Shown: piece after piece, positions 42,773 to 52,629 of the stretch
How the letters are laid out: each line of letters starts with the position of its first letter
Numbering within the stretch: the stretch's first letter is position 1
Source of the DNA: an uncultured Mitsuokella sp.
Lineage (GTDB): Bacteria; Bacillota; Negativicutes; Selenomonadales; Selenomonadaceae
Assembly: GCA_945873115.1 (NCBI GenBank)
Contig: CAMCBT010000002.1
Location: forward strand, 1-64,000
Reading direction: 5' to 3'
Length of the DNA: 64,000 bases
Position numbers and translations under genes: made by a program
Notes under the pieces: model-generated
Database searches by the model: none
What the model saw: the letters and a program-made list of their open reading frames with translations, nothing else
Told to the model about the DNA's origin: nothing

Positions 42773-43444
42773 ATGCCAACGGAATCCCGAGGAGAGCTGG
42801 CCGGCTGGGGTATCTCAGCCCTCCTGCATGTGGTGATTTTCCTGGTGGTGGCTGCCACCGGCCTCTTTGCCGCCGTCTCCTCCTACTCCCATCCTGTGGA
42901 TGTGGATATCTATGACCTGGCGGAGGCCCAGCCCCAGGAGGAGAGCAACCGAGATCCGGAAGCTGAGGCGCTGGCACCTGAGCCTGAAATCTCCGAGGTC
43001 ATCATCCCGGATTCCACCTTGAAGGAGGAGCCCCGGAATGAGGAGGAGAAAAAGGAAAAGCAGGAAAAGAAAGAGGCCCGGGAGGGGCAGAAGGAGGCCC
43101 CGAAGGCAGCCGGCAATCCCACCCCGGAGGGGACGCCAAAGCCCGTGCGGGACGCCTCCAAGGAAAAAGTGGTGGCAAAGATCCCCGTCCTACTGTCGAG
43201 GGGACCTGCGGTCTATCCCGAGTCCCTGCGGGCCCAGAAGGCTGCAGGCAGTGTCCAGGTGGCCTACGTGGTGGGGGCGGACGGCTCCGTGCAAGGGCCA
43301 AGCGTCTCTGCCAGCTCCGGCTACCCGGAGCTGGATGCCGCAGCCCTCGCTGCGATCCAGACCTTCTATTACGAGCCGGGAAGAAATGGCTACGACGAGC
43401 CCGTAGCCGTCCGCGGCACCTACACTTTCCACTTCCATCCCTGA
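42773..43444 (+). CDS. tonB: Energy transducer TonB
   Basis: 223 residues; start 42773 with GGAGGTGAGG directly upstream. N-terminal helix (about 10-35, LHVVIFLVVAATGLFAAV), then a Glu/Lys/Pro-rich spacer (about 50-130) that crosses the periplasm, then a TonB C-terminal domain: YPESLRAQKAAGSVQVAYVV and VSASSGYPELDAAALAAIQ, ending GTYTFHFHP. The spacer is Glu/Lys- rather than Pro-dominated. As the exbB-exbD-tonB set is intact while the local receptor and ATPase are damaged, it probably serves receptors elsewhere. Confidence 0.93.
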   Translation: MPTESRGELAGWGISALLHVVIFLVVAATGLFAAVSSYSHPVDVDIYDLAEAQPQEESNRDPEAEALAPEPEISEVIIPDSTLKEEPRNEEEKKEKQEKKEAREGQKEAPKAAGNPTPEGTPKPVRDASKEKVVAKIPVLLSRGPAVYPESLRAQKAAGSVQVAYVVGADGSVQGPSVSASSGYPELDAAALAAIQTFYYEPGRNGYDEPVAVRGTYTFHFHP

Positions 43445-43514
43445 TGGAAGCTTGCGGCGGCTTCAGGAGAAAAATATCTTGTTTCTTCCATGTAACTTTG
43501 ATAAAATGAGCCTT

Positions 43515-43548
43515 AAAGGCCACGACTTGCCGAGCCGTGGCCTTTTTT
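43515..43548 (+). terminator. Terminator after tonB
   Basis: AAAGGCCACG (43515-43524) with CGTGGCCTTT (43536-43545), then TTT. Strong intrinsic terminator. Confidence 0.88.
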
Positions 43549-43606
43549 GCAAGACAATTTTTAGCGCAAGCTTTGCGGGCAGTACGAGAAAGGTCGGCGA
43601 AAACGA

Positions 43607-44398
43607 GTGGCGGAGAAGCTGAAACTGTATGGATTCAACAATTTGACAAAGTCCCTGAGTTTCAATATCTATGATATTTGCTATGCAAAATCAGAGCGGG
43701 AGCAGCAGGACTATATCAAATACATCGATGAACAGTACAACTCCGAACGCCTGACGAAAATCCTGTCCACCGTCACGGAGATGATTGGCGCCCGCATCCT
43801 CAACATCGCGAAGCAGGACTACGACCCCCAGGGGGCCAGCGTCACCATGCTCATCGCCGAGGAGGAGGCCGTCATCTCCGGCCGGAAGAAGCCCGTGGAG
43901 TCGGCCATCCTGGGGGACACCATCCTCGCCCATCTCGACAAGAGCCATGTGACGGTGCACACCTACCCGGAGTTTCACCCGGAGACGAGCATCGCCACCT
44001 TCCGAGTCGATATCGACGTGGCCACCTGCGGGGAGATATCGCCCTTGAAGACGCTGGACTTTCTCATCGCCCAGTTCGACTCGGACATCATCACCATGGA
44101 CTATAGGGTCCGGGGCTTTACCCGCGACCTCCATGGCCGGAAGCTCTTCATGGATCAGAAGATGATTTCCATCCAGGAGTACATTGCGAAGGAGACCTTG
44201 GAGCGGTACGACGCGGTGGATATCAACCTCTATCAGGCCAATCTCTACCACACGAGGATGCTCATCAAGGAGCCACCCCTCCAGAACTACCTCTTCAATA
44301 CGGATATCTACGAAATCCCGCCTATGGACAGGCTCGACATCAGCAACAGCCTGCGCCGGGAGATGATCGAGATCTTCAGCGGGAAAAACCTCTACTGA
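43607..44398 (+). CDS. speD: S-adenosylmethionine decarboxylase proenzyme
   Basis: Makes decarboxylated SAM, the aminopropyl donor for spermidine. 263 residues, the longer Escherichia-type form rather than the short Bacillus type. Seen: DKSHVTVHTYPE, where Ser113 is the residue at which the chain splits to give the pyruvoyl group, and DVATCGEISPLKTLDFLI with the catalytic Cys. GTG start; AAAGG lies about 13 bases upstream. It is 16 bases before speA. Confidence 0.94.
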   Translation: MAEKLKLYGFNNLTKSLSFNIYDICYAKSEREQQDYIKYIDEQYNSERLTKILSTVTEMIGARILNIAKQDYDPQGASVTMLIAEEEAVISGRKKPVESAILGDTILAHLDKSHVTVHTYPEFHPETSIATFRVDIDVATCGEISPLKTLDFLIAQFDSDIITMDYRVRGFTRDLHGRKLFMDQKMISIQEYIAKETLERYDAVDINLYQANLYHTRMLIKEPPLQNYLFNTDIYEIPPMDRLDISNSLRREMIEIFSGKNLY

Positions 44399-44414
44399 TT
44401 CTTAAGGAACTGCC

Positions 44415-45863
44415 ATGTATCTCACACAGGATCGCGCTCCCGTCCTCGAGGCTCTGGAGCGCATGAAGCGGGCGCGGCTCGTGCCCTTTGACGTGCCGGG
44501 CCATAAGCGGGGGCGGGGCAACCCGGATCTTCGCGCTTTTCTCGGGGAGAAATGCCTCGATGTGGATGTCAACTCCATGAAGATGCTGGACAACCTCTGC
44601 CACTCCGTCTCCGTCATAAGGGACGCGCAGGCTCTCGCGGCGGAGGCCTTCCATGCGGCCCACGCCTTTTTCATGGTGGGGGGGACCACCTCCTCCGTCC
44701 AGGCCATGATTCTCTCCGCCGTGAAGCGGGGGGACAAGATCATCATGCCCCGCAATGTCCATCGGAGTGCCATCAATGCCCTGATACTCTGCGGGGCTAT
44801 TCCCGTCTACGTGAATCCTCAGATGGATGCGACCCTCGGCATATCCCTCGGCATGCGGGTGGAAGATATCCGCGCCGCCATCGAGAAGCACCCGGACGCC
44901 AAGGCGGTGCTGGTGAACAATCCCACCTACTACGGTATCTGCTCGAACCTGCCTGCCATCGTGGAGCTGGCCCATGCCCACGGTATGCTGGTGCTGGCAG
45001 ACGAGGCCCATGGCACCCATTTCTACTTCAGCGAGGAGCTACCCATCTCCGCTATGGACGCGGGAGCAGATATGGCCTCCATCTCCATGCACAAGTCCGG
45101 AGGGTCCCTGACCCAGAGCTCCATGCTCCTGGTGGGGCCGAAGGTCCATGCGGGCTATGTCCATCAGATTATCAACATCACCCAGACCACCAGCGGATCC
45201 TATCTTCTCATGGCGAGCCTCGACATCAGCCGGCGAAATCTCGCCCTCCATGGCAAGGAAACCTTTGAGGAGGTCATCCGCCTGGTGGAGTATGCCCGGG
45301 AGGAAATCAACACCATCGGCGACTACTACGCCTATGGCCGGGAGCTCATCAATGGGGATGATGTCTATGACTTCGACGTGACGAAGCTCTCCATCTTCAC
45401 CCGCCCGGTGGGCCTCGCCGGCATCGAGGTCTACGACCTCTTGCGGGATGAGTACGACATCCAGACGGAGTTCGGCGACATTGCCAATATTCTCGCCTAC
45501 GTCTCCGTGGGGGATAGGCCAAAGGACATCGAGCGCCTCGTGGCGGCCCTGGCTGAGATCCGCCGCAACTACCGCAAGGACTCCTCGAAGATGCTCAAGG
45601 CCGAGTACATCGACCCGGAGGTGGTCGCTGGCCCCCAGGAGGCCTTTTACGCCGAGAAGGAGTCTCTCCCCATGGAGGAGACAAAGGGAAGGGTCTGCAG
45701 CGAATTCATCATGTGCTATCCCCCCGGCATCCCCATTCTCGCCCCCGGCGAGCGTATCACGGAGGAAATCCTCACCTACATCCGCTACGCCAAGAAAAAG
45801 GGCTGCCAGATGACAGGCCCCGAGGATATGAGCATAAAAAGGCTGAACGTGATGAAGGAGTGA
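44415..45863 (+). CDS. speA: Arginine decarboxylase, Orn/Lys/Arg decarboxylase class-I fold
   Basis: 482 residues of the fold-I group lacking the N-terminal wing domain, as in Bacillus SpeA. Seen: PFDVPGHKRGRG at the start, MVGGTTSSVQAMI, VNNPTYYGICSNL, LVLADEAHGTHFYF and the Schiff-base Lys227 in SMHKSGGSLTQSS, then the C-terminal CYPPGIPILAPGERI. Substrate cannot be fixed by motif (lysine and ornithine enzymes share it), but agmatinase speB in this window argues for arginine. Coupled to speD. Confidence 0.88.
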   Translation: MYLTQDRAPVLEALERMKRARLVPFDVPGHKRGRGNPDLRAFLGEKCLDVDVNSMKMLDNLCHSVSVIRDAQALAAEAFHAAHAFFMVGGTTSSVQAMILSAVKRGDKIIMPRNVHRSAINALILCGAIPVYVNPQMDATLGISLGMRVEDIRAAIEKHPDAKAVLVNNPTYYGICSNLPAIVELAHAHGMLVLADEAHGTHFYFSEELPISAMDAGADMASISMHKSGGSLTQSSMLLVGPKVHAGYVHQIINITQTTSGSYLLMASLDISRRNLALHGKETFEEVIRLVEYAREEINTIGDYYAYGRELINGDDVYDFDVTKLSIFTRPVGLAGIEVYDLLRDEYDIQTEFGDIANILAYVSVGDRPKDIERLVAALAEIRRNYRKDSSKMLKAEYIDPEVVAGPQEAFYAEKESLPMEETKGRVCSEFIMCYPPGIPILAPGERITEEILTYIRYAKKKGCQMTGPEDMSIKRLNVMKE

Positions 45864-46058
45864 TACTCTTGTCCGACGTCTTCCGAAACGGAAGTCGCCG
45901 ACATAACCTTCAGCCATTCCATGCAGATTCTTGTGGAAGCCATGCTGGCAACAGTGCAGGAAACATTTCATGTCACGGACGAGCAGGTTGAAAGATTCTG
46001 CCAGTGCTTTCTTTCTAAGCTGCCGTCCTCCATGCAGAGACTATGGCAAGCCGTTTGA
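45864..46058 (+). pseudogene. Possible frameshifted small gene after speA
   Basis: The frame ending at 46058 reads ETEVADITFSHSMQILVEA, MLATVQETFHVTDEQVERF, CQCFLSKLPSSMQRLWQAV and a stop, a plausible helical protein. Its natural start appears to be TTG 45869 (SDVF), which has GGAG 8 bases upstream but lies in another frame; a one-base change near 45882 would join them. ATG 45921 gives a 45-residue version in frame. Family unknown. The following 46059-46133 shows no gene. Confidence 0.4.
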
Positions 46059-46133
46059 TGAATTTTGTCCCCTGAGATATGCAGTTTTCAAAGAACTGTA
46101 GTTTGTATGTGGGAAGTTTGAGTATTTTCATTA

Positions 46134-46162
46134 TTGACAACACCGGATAATTGCGATATGAT
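46134..46162 (+). promoter_or_regulatory. Promoter of the SAM riboswitch-metK unit
   Basis: TTGACA (46134-46139), 17-base spacer, TATGAT (46157-46162); transcription should begin close to 46169. Confidence 0.8.
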
Positions 46163-46174
46163 GAAAAAAACAGC

Positions 46175-46320
46175 ATAGGAACTCATCCAGAGCAGTGGAG
46201 GGACTGGCCCTGTGAAGCTGCGGCAACCATTGACTTCGTCAAAACGGTGCCAATTCCTTTAGGCATAGGCCTATAAGATGAGAGTATAAAAGAGGCTCTC
46301 ATTGAGAGCTGTTTTTTTGT
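46175..46320 (+). promoter_or_regulatory. SAM-I (S-box) riboswitch with terminator, upstream of metK
   Basis: The conserved S-box core is present: CTCATCCAGAGCAGTGGAGG (from 46182), GGCCCTGTGAAGCTGCGGCAACC, GGTGCCAATTCC and the closing GATGAG (46277-46282) that pairs with CTCATC as P1. A terminator GCTCTC-ATT-GAGAGC (46295-46309) plus TGTTTTTTT follows; its 5' arm can pair with GATGAGAG as antiterminator. Known behaviour: SAM binding stabilises P1 and favours termination, so metK is shut down when SAM is plentiful. Confidence 0.95.
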
Positions 46321-46366
46321 CCAAATTTATTGCTTAAAAGGAAATAAGCAAGGAGGTCTATACAGT

Positions 46367-47557
46367 ATGAGCAAGAAGCGTATGCTTTTCACATCCGAGT
46401 CGGTTACAGAGGGTCATCCGGACAAGATGGCAGACCAGATTTCCGACAGCATTCTCGATGCGATTCTCGAGCACGACCCTGAGGGGCGTGTGGCCTGCGA
46501 GACCCTTGTCACTACGGGCCAGGTTCATGTGGTGGGGGAGATTTCCACGAAGTGCTATGTGGATATCCCGAAGATTATCCGCAAGACCATCACGGATATC
46601 GGCTATACCCGGGCAAAGTACGGCTTTGACGCGGAGACCTGCGGCATCCTCGTGTCCCTCGACGAGCAGTCCCCGGATATCGCCCAGGGCGTCAATAAGG
46701 CTATCGAGGCTCGGGAGGGGGAGATGGACGAGGCGGATGCCATCGGCGCCGGTGACCAGGGCATGATGTTCGGCTATGCCACAAATGAGACGAAGGAGTA
46801 CATGCCGCTGCCCATTGCCCTCGCTCATCGCCTGGCCCGTCGCCTCACAGAGGTGCGCAAGAGCGGGGAGCTCAGCTATCTGCGCCCGGATGGCAAGACC
46901 CAGGTCACCATCCTCTATGAGGATGGCAAACCCGTCGCCGTCGATACGATTGTCATCTCCACCCAGCATGATGATGATGTGACGCTGGAGCAGATCCGGA
47001 AGGATCTCATCGAGAAGGTCATCAAGCCGATTGTCCCGGCCGACCTTCTGAAGGAGGATGCCCGTATCTTCGTCAACCCTACGGGCAAGTTCGTCATCGG
47101 CGGGCCCCAGGGGGACTCGGGCCTCACGGGTCGCAAGATTATCGTGGATACCTACGGCGGCTGGGCCCGCCACGGTGGCGGTGCCTTCTCCGGCAAGGAT
47201 CCCACGAAGGTGGATCGCTCCGCAGCCTACGCGGCTCGCTACGTAGCGAAGAACATCGTGGCGGCGGGCCTTGCGGATCGCTGTGAAATCCAGCTGGCCT
47301 ACGCCATTGGCGTAGCCCATCCGGTCTCCGTCATGGTGGACACCTTCGGCACGAACAAGGTAGCTGAGGAAAAAATTGAGGAGTTGGTGAAGAAGCATTT
47401 CGACCTTCGTCCCGCAGGTATCATCCGGATGCTCGACCTCCGCCGCCCCATTTACCGCCAGACAGCGGCCTACGGCCACTTCGGCCGCACAGATGTGGAT
47501 CTCCCCTGGGAGCACACGGACAAGGCCGAGGCTCTTCGCCAGGAGTCGGGGCTTTGA
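46367..47557 (+). CDS. metK: S-adenosylmethionine synthase
   Basis: Makes SAM from methionine and ATP. 396 residues. Seen: [21 protein letters not shown] in two pieces at the N-terminus, [12 protein letters not shown] (about 124), and [19 protein letters not shown] (about 268), the phosphate-binding loop. AAGGAGGT lies before the ATG. Placed between the SAM-using speD and speE genes and controlled by its own S-box. Confidence 0.98.
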   Translation: MSKKRMLFTSESVTEGHPDKMADQISDSILDAILEHDPEGRVACETLVTTGQVHVVGEISTKCYVDIPKIIRKTITDIGYTRAKYGFDAETCGILVSLDEQSPDIAQGVNKAIEAREGEMDEADAIGAGDQGMMFGYATNETKEYMPLPIALAHRLARRLTEVRKSGELSYLRPDGKTQVTILYEDGKPVAVDTIVISTQHDDDVTLEQIRKDLIEKVIKPIVPADLLKEDARIFVNPTGKFVIGGPQGDSGLTGRKIIVDTYGGWARHGGGAFSGKDPTKVDRSAAYAARYVAKNIVAAGLADRCEIQLAYAIGVAHPVSVMVDTFGTNKVAEEKIEELVKKHFDLRPAGIIRMLDLRRPIYRQTAAYGHFGRTDVDLPWEHTDKAEALRQESGL

Positions 47558-47588
47558 TCTGCGAGGCTCTTGTTTGATACGATTTTAT

Positions 47589-47625
47589 AGAGAGGCTCGG
47601 CGAGCAGCGGGGCTTCTCTTTTTCT
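47589..47625 (+). terminator. Terminator after metK
   Basis: AGAGAGGCTC (47589-47598) pairs with GGGCTTCTCT (47610-47619) with two G-U pairs, then TTTTTC. Confidence 0.8.
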
Positions 47626-47806
47626 ATTGGGAAGAAACAGGATAGTTTTCTGGCTTCGTGTAAAATAATACTCGGTGGGGTTGCAATAGATTGTTTCAAA
47701 CAGAGGGCTTCTGGCATGAAATACTGTATGCCCGTAGAAACAGGATATTTCAAGGTCTTAAATTATTCACCGAAAAAGCTCGACACATACGTTTTTTGGA
47801 ATATGG
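47626..47806. other. Intergenic region between metK and the chemoreceptor gene
   Basis: A/T-rich, no convincing gene. It holds a 12-base direct repeat AGAAACAGGATA at 47633-47644 and 47736-47747. A 33-codon frame at 47716 has no ribosome-binding site. Confidence 0.5.
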
Positions 47807-47835
47807 TTGTAATTTGATGGTTTGGCGCGTATAAT
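47807..47835 (+). promoter_or_regulatory. Promoter of the chemoreceptor gene
   Basis: TTGTAA (47807-47812), 17-base spacer, TATAAT (47830-47835). It reads as a vegetative promoter rather than a SigD/sigma-28 flagellar one. Confidence 0.65.
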
Positions 47836-47876
47836 AATTCTGTGCAATTACTAATTTTTAGAAAGTGAGTGGAGTT

Positions 47877-49586
47877 ATGAAAGACCTAAGTGTTGCGAAG
47901 AAGCTTTTGCTCTCCTTCGGCACCCTCCTCATTCTCTTTGTGCTGTTTGGTATTTTTGCCAGGAACAGCGCCTCGGAGCTCGGCGAGGTGGCGAAGGGCA
48001 TCAGCCAGCGCACGGAGCTGGTGGAGAATTCCAACAACGTGGAAATCAAGGTGCAGCAGGTCCGCATGGATGTCTTTGCCACGAAGACAGCCCAGACGGA
48101 GGCGGAGCGGGCGACGGCCAAGGAGAATCTGGCCAAGTCCCGGGCAGCCGTGGATGCGGCCTTTGATGACTACGAAAAGGCAAAGAAGGCAACGGACTAC
48201 GGCAGCCCGGAACTCACGGAGAAGGCTCTCGCCGAGCTCCAGGAGGAGCGCAAGCTCTGGGAGACCTACAAGGCGGCCAGCAAGAAGTCGGAGGCCTCCA
48301 CAGATCCCCAGTCCACGCGAGACCCGGAGGTGGTAAACTCTTACGGAGCCCTCATCAAAGCTGTGCAGCAGGATGTGGAAAATGTCATAAAGGACTCCAA
48401 GGCCATGGAGGCGCAGGGGGCTGAGACGGCCTCCCGTGTCACGACGACCATCATCCTCGCACTCCTGGTGGTCATTGTGCTGACGGTGGCCATCCTCGTG
48501 GTGCTTCGCCGGGAAATCAATATGTCGGTGGAGCAGATCATGGCTGGAGCAAAACGCATGGCAGAGGGTGACCTTCGAGCCCGTATCTCCCTTGGTCGGG
48601 AGGATGAGTTCGGACAGATTGGCCAGGCCTTTGATACCATGAGCGAGAGCATGAGCAAGATGCTGAGAAGCGTCAAGGATACGGCGGTGACCCTTTCCGA
48701 TACGAGCCATCAGCTTACGGAGAACTCGGAGCAGTCCGCCCAGGCCACTCAGAGCGTGGCGGAGACGGTCACGGGGGTGGCCTCCAGTGCTGCTGAACAG
48801 CTCACAGCCCTCGAGGGCGGAGAGGAGAATGTGGAGAACCTCTCCAGGAGTATCGATGCGACGAATGAGATGGTCAGCACCATGCGCACCAGCATCGAGG
48901 AGGCCATGAAGCGGGCGGACGAGGGCAGCCAGCGGGCCACGAAGACGGCCTCTCTTATGGATGACCTGGCAAAGCAGGTGGCAGAATCCGCCCGCATCGT
49001 GGAGAGCCTCGGCCAGCGCTCCCAGGAAATCGGATCCATCGTGGAGACCATCTCTGCCATCGCCGACCAGACGAACCTCTTGGCCCTCAATGCGGCCATC
49101 GAGGCGGCTCGCGCAGGGGAGAACGGCCGTGGTTTCTCCGTCGTGGCAGATGAAGTCAGGAAGCTGGCCGAAGCCTCCCAGGATGCGACCCAGAAAATAA
49201 GCAGCCTCATCGGCGGCATCCAGAAGGAGACGGAGGAGGCTGTCACCTCCATGAACAGCGGCCGGGAGCAGGCGGAGACGAGCCGTGACCGGGTGGCGGC
49301 AAATGCAAAGGGCTTCGCCACCATTCTGGAGCGTATTGCAGAATGCAATACGGGGGCAGATAATATCGTCGGCAAGATGGATCAGGTCCGGAAGGACATG
49401 GAAATCATCGTCGGCGTCACCCGCAACCTCAAGAACGAGTCGGCAAAAATCAGCGACTCCTCCCAGAATGTCTCGGCGGCGACAGAGGAGCAGGCCGCAG
49501 GCATGGAGGAGATTGCAGCCAGTGCCCACAATCTCTCGGATATGGCGAAAAGCCTCCGGGAGGGCGTGGCGAAGTTCCAGGTCTAA
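47877..49586 (+). CDS. Methyl-accepting chemotaxis protein
   Basis: 569 residues; ATG 47877 (MKDLSVAKK) is the customary start, though GTG 47865 is in frame. TM1 (about 12-30), a helical periplasmic sensor of about 150 residues of the four-helix-bundle type (with [16 protein letters not shown]), TM2 (about 190-212, [18 protein letters not shown]), HAMP (about 215-265) and a long cytoplasmic coiled coil whose tip contains [27 protein letters not shown] in pieces, the CheA/CheW contact. Ligand unknown. The C-terminal part is closely similar to the short fragment after typA. Confidence 0.95.
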   Translation: MKDLSVAKKLLLSFGTLLILFVLFGIFARNSASELGEVAKGISQRTELVENSNNVEIKVQQVRMDVFATKTAQTEAERATAKENLAKSRAAVDAAFDDYEKAKKATDYGSPELTEKALAELQEERKLWETYKAASKKSEASTDPQSTRDPEVVNSYGALIKAVQQDVENVIKDSKAMEAQGAETASRVTTTIILALLVVIVLTVAILVVLRREINMSVEQIMAGAKRMAEGDLRARISLGREDEFGQIGQAFDTMSESMSKMLRSVKDTAVTLSDTSHQLTENSEQSAQATQSVAETVTGVASSAAEQLTALEGGEENVENLSRSIDATNEMVSTMRTSIEEAMKRADEGSQRATKTASLMDDLAKQVAESARIVESLGQRSQEIGSIVETISAIADQTNLLALNAAIEAARAGENGRGFSVVADEVRKLAEASQDATQKISSLIGGIQKETEEAVTSMNSGREQAETSRDRVAANAKGFATILERIAECNTGADNIVGKMDQVRKDMEIIVGVTRNLKNESAKISDSSQNVSAATEEQAAGMEEIAASAHNLSDMAKSLREGVAKFQV

Positions 49587-49603
49587 AGAGCCCCATAGGA
49601 GAG

Positions 49604-49633
49604 GTCCCCGCAGTGAGCGGGGATTTCTTTTTT
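49604..49633 (+). terminator. Terminator after the chemoreceptor gene
   Basis: TCCCCGC (49605-49611) with GCGGGGA (49617-49623), then TTTCTTTTTT. Confidence 0.85.
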
Positions 49634-49777
49634 ATCACGTGTCTTTTTCTTGACTTCTCGGATTTTCATAGTAGAATTAAAGGGAATTGGTTTCTCCCCT
49701 AGGAGATTATGCCCACATTTTATGGGGGTAGCTGACAGAGTATATAAGCAGAATGTTTTTGGAGGCAGATTACTAGA

Positions 49778-51601
49778 ATGAATATGATGACGAATGAGAA
49801 GCTTCGCAATATCGCGATTATCGCCCACGTCGACCATGGCAAGACGACGCTTGTGGATGCGATGCTGAAGCAGAGCCATGTCTTCCGCTCCAACGAGCAG
49901 GTGGCGGAGCGGGTCATGGACTCCGGGGATATCGAGCGGGAGCGCGGTATCACGATTCTCTCGAAGAATACGGCCATCATGTATAACGATGTGAAAATCA
50001 ACATCGTGGACACCCCGGGCCATGCGGACTTTGGCGGTGAGGTGGAGCGCGTCCTCAATATGGTGGACGGCGTCCTGTTGCTCGTCGATGCCTTCGAGGG
50101 CCCCATGCCCCAGACGAAGTACGTCCTTCGGAAGGCCCTGGAGCAGAAACTCAAGCCCATCGTCGTCATCAATAAGATTGACAAGCCGAACCAGCGGGTG
50201 GACGATGTCTACGACGAGGTGCTGGAGCTTTTCATGGAGCTGGACGCAGACGACGACCAGCTGGATTTTCCCGTCATCTACGCCACGGCCCGCGACGGCA
50301 TCGCCAAGTACAGCATGGAGGACGACAGCCCGGATCTGAAGCCTCTGATGGAGACCATCATCAAGGAGATTCCTGCACCCCAGGGAGATCCCAAGGCGCC
50401 GCTCCAGATGATGGTCACCACACTGGAGTCGGACTCCTTCGTGGGCCGTGTGGCCATCGGGCGCATCATCCGCGGCACGGCAAAGACGAACCAGAACGTG
50501 GTTCTCATCAACGGCGACCAGGAGCAGAAGGCGAAGATTGGCAAGGTCTTTACCTACCAGGGTCTCCAGCGGGTCGAGGTGCCGGAGGCCTCCATGGGGG
50601 ATATCGTCGCCCTCACAGGTCTCGGGGATGTGTCCATCGGCTACACGGTGGCGGATGCGGAGACCCCGGAGGCGCTGCCTACCATCAACATTGACGAGCC
50701 CACCCTCCAGATGACCTTCGGGGTCAACACGAGCCCCTTTGCGGGCCGTGAGGGCCAGTTCGTCACCTCCCGCCATCTTCGCGACCGCCTCTTCAAGGAG
50801 GTGGAGACGAACGTGGCCATGAAGGTGGAGGAGACGGACTCCGCTGACGTGTTCAAGGTCTCCGGCCGTGGCGAGCTCCATCTCTCCATCCTCATCGAAC
50901 AGATGCGCCGGGAGGGCTACGAGCTGCAGGTCGGAAAGCCGGAGGTCGTCTACAAGACCATCAATGGCCAGCTCTGCGAGCCAATTGAGAACCTCACCGT
51001 GGAGGTGCCCCAGGAGTACATGGGCGCCGTCATGGAGGGCCTCGGCACCCGCAAGGCGGAGCTCACGAACATGACGGATACGGCAGGCTACATGCGCCTG
51101 GAGTTCACGATTCCGGCCCGCGGCCTCATCGGCTTTCGCTCGGAGCTCCTGACCAGCACGAAGGGCAACGGAATCATGAACCACGTCTTCCATGGTTATG
51201 CGCCCTACAAGGGGGATATCCCGGGCCGTACCCGCGGATCTCTCGTGGCCTTTGAGCAGGGGGAGACGACGGGCTATGGCATCTACACCCTGCAGGATCG
51301 GGGCACCATGTTCATCTCCCCGGGCCAGCAGGTCTATGAGGGCATGATTGTCGGCGAGAACTCTCGGGAGAACGATATCGACATCAATCCCTGTAAGAAG
51401 AAAAATGTCTCAAATATGCGTACCTCCTCCTCCGATGAGGCCATCCGCCTGACGCCGCCGCGCATCCTCTCCCTAGAACAGGCCATCGAGTACATCAATA
51501 ACGATGAGCTGGTGGAGGTTACACCGGAGAACATCCGCCTGCGGAAAGCCATTCTCGACCGCACGGTCCGTGGCCGTGCAGCAAAGAACGCAAGAAAATG
51601 A
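49778..51601 (+). CDS. typA: Ribosome-associated GTPase TypA/BipA
   Basis: 607 residues of the translational GTPase superfamily. Seen: [16 protein letters not shown] (G1), [12 protein letters not shown] (G2), [15 protein letters not shown] (G3), NKIDKP (G4), then domain II, and the BipA-specific C-terminal domain ending [13 protein letters not shown]. It assists 50S subunit assembly and growth at low temperature or under stress. GGAGG lies upstream. Its stop overlaps the ATG of a chemoreceptor fragment. Confidence 0.97.
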   Translation: MNMMTNEKLRNIAIIAHVDHGKTTLVDAMLKQSHVFRSNEQVAERVMDSGDIERERGITILSKNTAIMYNDVKINIVDTPGHADFGGEVERVLNMVDGVLLLVDAFEGPMPQTKYVLRKALEQKLKPIVVINKIDKPNQRVDDVYDEVLELFMELDADDDQLDFPVIYATARDGIAKYSMEDDSPDLKPLMETIIKEIPAPQGDPKAPLQMMVTTLESDSFVGRVAIGRIIRGTAKTNQNVVLINGDQEQKAKIGKVFTYQGLQRVEVPEASMGDIVALTGLGDVSIGYTVADAETPEALPTINIDEPTLQMTFGVNTSPFAGREGQFVTSRHLRDRLFKEVETNVAMKVEETDSADVFKVSGRGELHLSILIEQMRREGYELQVGKPEVVYKTINGQLCEPIENLTVEVPQEYMGAVMEGLGTRKAELTNMTDTAGYMRLEFTIPARGLIGFRSELLTSTKGNGIMNHVFHGYAPYKGDIPGRTRGSLVAFEQGETTGYGIYTLQDRGTMFISPGQQVYEGMIVGENSRENDIDINPCKKKNVSNMRTSSSDEAIRLTPPRILSLEQAIEYINNDELVEVTPENIRLRKAILDRTVRGRAAKNARK

Positions 51602-51786
51602 ATGACATCGTGGATTCCTCGGCCAGCATCACGGAATCGGCCAAGAGTGTCTCCGGTGAGGCAGAAAATGTCTCCGCAGCAACAGAGAAGCAGGCAGCTG
51701 GCATGAAGGAAATCGCTGCCAGCAGCCGCCAGCTGGCAAATTTGGCGGATAATCTCAAGGGCGTCGTCTCGAAGTTCAAGCTTTAA
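51598..51786 (+). pseudogene. C-terminal fragment of a methyl-accepting chemotaxis protein
   Basis: 62 codons starting on the typA stop (ATGA). The product, with ITESAKSVSGEAENVSAATE and KQAAGMKEIAASSRQLANLA, matches the last 60 residues of the intact receptor at 47877 (there [20 protein letters not shown] onward) and ends VSKFKL as that one ends VAKFQV. It lacks the sensor, membrane, HAMP and signalling-tip regions, so it cannot be a receptor. It may be translated by coupling to typA, but is best seen as a leftover of a second receptor gene. Confidence 0.85.
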
Positions 51787-51821
51787 TCTGAAAAAAAGTT
51801 GGATTTCCAGTGGCAGGGTCT

Positions 51822-51850
51822 TTGCATTTTTCTGCAAGATATGCTATGAT
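51822..51850 (+). promoter_or_regulatory. Promoter of sepF
   Basis: TTGCAT (51822-51827), 17-base spacer, TATGAT (51845-51850). It gives a leader of about 135 bases containing two GTGCACAA repeats (51872 and 51896) and a GCAG/CTGC hairpin. Confidence 0.65.
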
Positions 51851-51992
51851 GATTAAGAAATTATTCAATATGTGCACAATAGAGTACCGCTGATGGTGCA
51901 CAAAAGTTGCTTTCACTGCATAGTGGCTGGGCGCAGGCATCTAGCTGTCTGCTTTACCCGAGTGCAGTCAGGACAGGGAAGGAAGAAGTCGC

Positions 51993-52529
51993 ATGGTTGG
52001 AGTAGAGAAGCTCAAGGCAAAGCTGCAGGACGTTTTTGACATGATTCTGCCTCCGATGGAGGAGGAGTACATGGCTGAGGAGCCGAAGATCCGGGAAAAA
52101 AAGGAGACGGATCGCGCAGTATCGGAAACCTATGCGCACCAGGAGCAGTACAAGGTTGCAGGAGGCGATCCTGTCTATGTGGATCACAGGGAATATGCGC
52201 AGGAACGTCCTGCAGGCTATAGCGAGCGGCCCCAGCGTCCCCAGTTCACCGTCCATACGACCCGTCCCGCTGAGCTCAGCGTGCAGGTTTTCGTGCCTGC
52301 AAGCTTCGACCATGTGACGGACATCGCCGATGACCTGCGGATCCAGAAGGCTTGCATCGTCAACTACGAGAAGCTGGAGGAGACGGAGCAGCGCCATATT
52401 TCTGACTTTGTCAATGGTGTCTGCTATGCGATGGATGGCACAGTCACCCGGATTACGGAGCGCATTTATCTCTATGTCCCCGAGGGCGTCGATGTGTCGG
52501 AGTCTATTCCCTACCCCATTGTGGACTAA
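51993..52529 (+). CDS. sepF: Cell division protein SepF
   Basis: 178 residues. An N-terminal amphipathic membrane-binding helix (VEKLKAKLQDVFDMI), an acidic/polar linker (about 25-95) and a C-terminal core with VQVFVPASFDHVTDIADDL, KACIVNYEKLEETEQRHISDF and GVCYAMDGTVTRITERIYLYVP. SepF tethers FtsZ to the membrane and forms rings that shape the septum in Firmicutes. Here it is not next to ylm genes, being preceded by its own promoter and leader. Confidence 0.95.
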   Translation: MVGVEKLKAKLQDVFDMILPPMEEEYMAEEPKIREKKETDRAVSETYAHQEQYKVAGGDPVYVDHREYAQERPAGYSERPQRPQFTVHTTRPAELSVQVFVPASFDHVTDIADDLRIQKACIVNYEKLEETEQRHISDFVNGVCYAMDGTVTRITERIYLYVPEGVDVSESIPYPIVD

Positions 52530-52570
52530 AATGAGCTATCCAGGCATCCTGCAATAGTTGCTTCCCATGG

Positions 52571-52606
52571 GCCAGACAAACGGGCAACCGTTTTTGTCTG
52601 GCTTTT
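52571..52606 (+). terminator. Terminator after sepF
   Basis: GCCAGACAAACGG (52571-52583) with CCGTTTTTGTCTGGC (52588-52602), then TTTTG. The pepD start follows at 52630. Confidence 0.8.
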
Positions 52607-52629
52607 GTATTTCAGAAAGAAGGCTATCT

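Noticed and set aside
45869-45991. 40-codon ORF from TTG 45869
   Set aside because: It has a good ribosome-binding site, but the product is Ser/His/Asn/Gly-rich and unlike a protein; the alternative frame looks coding, hence the frameshift reading.
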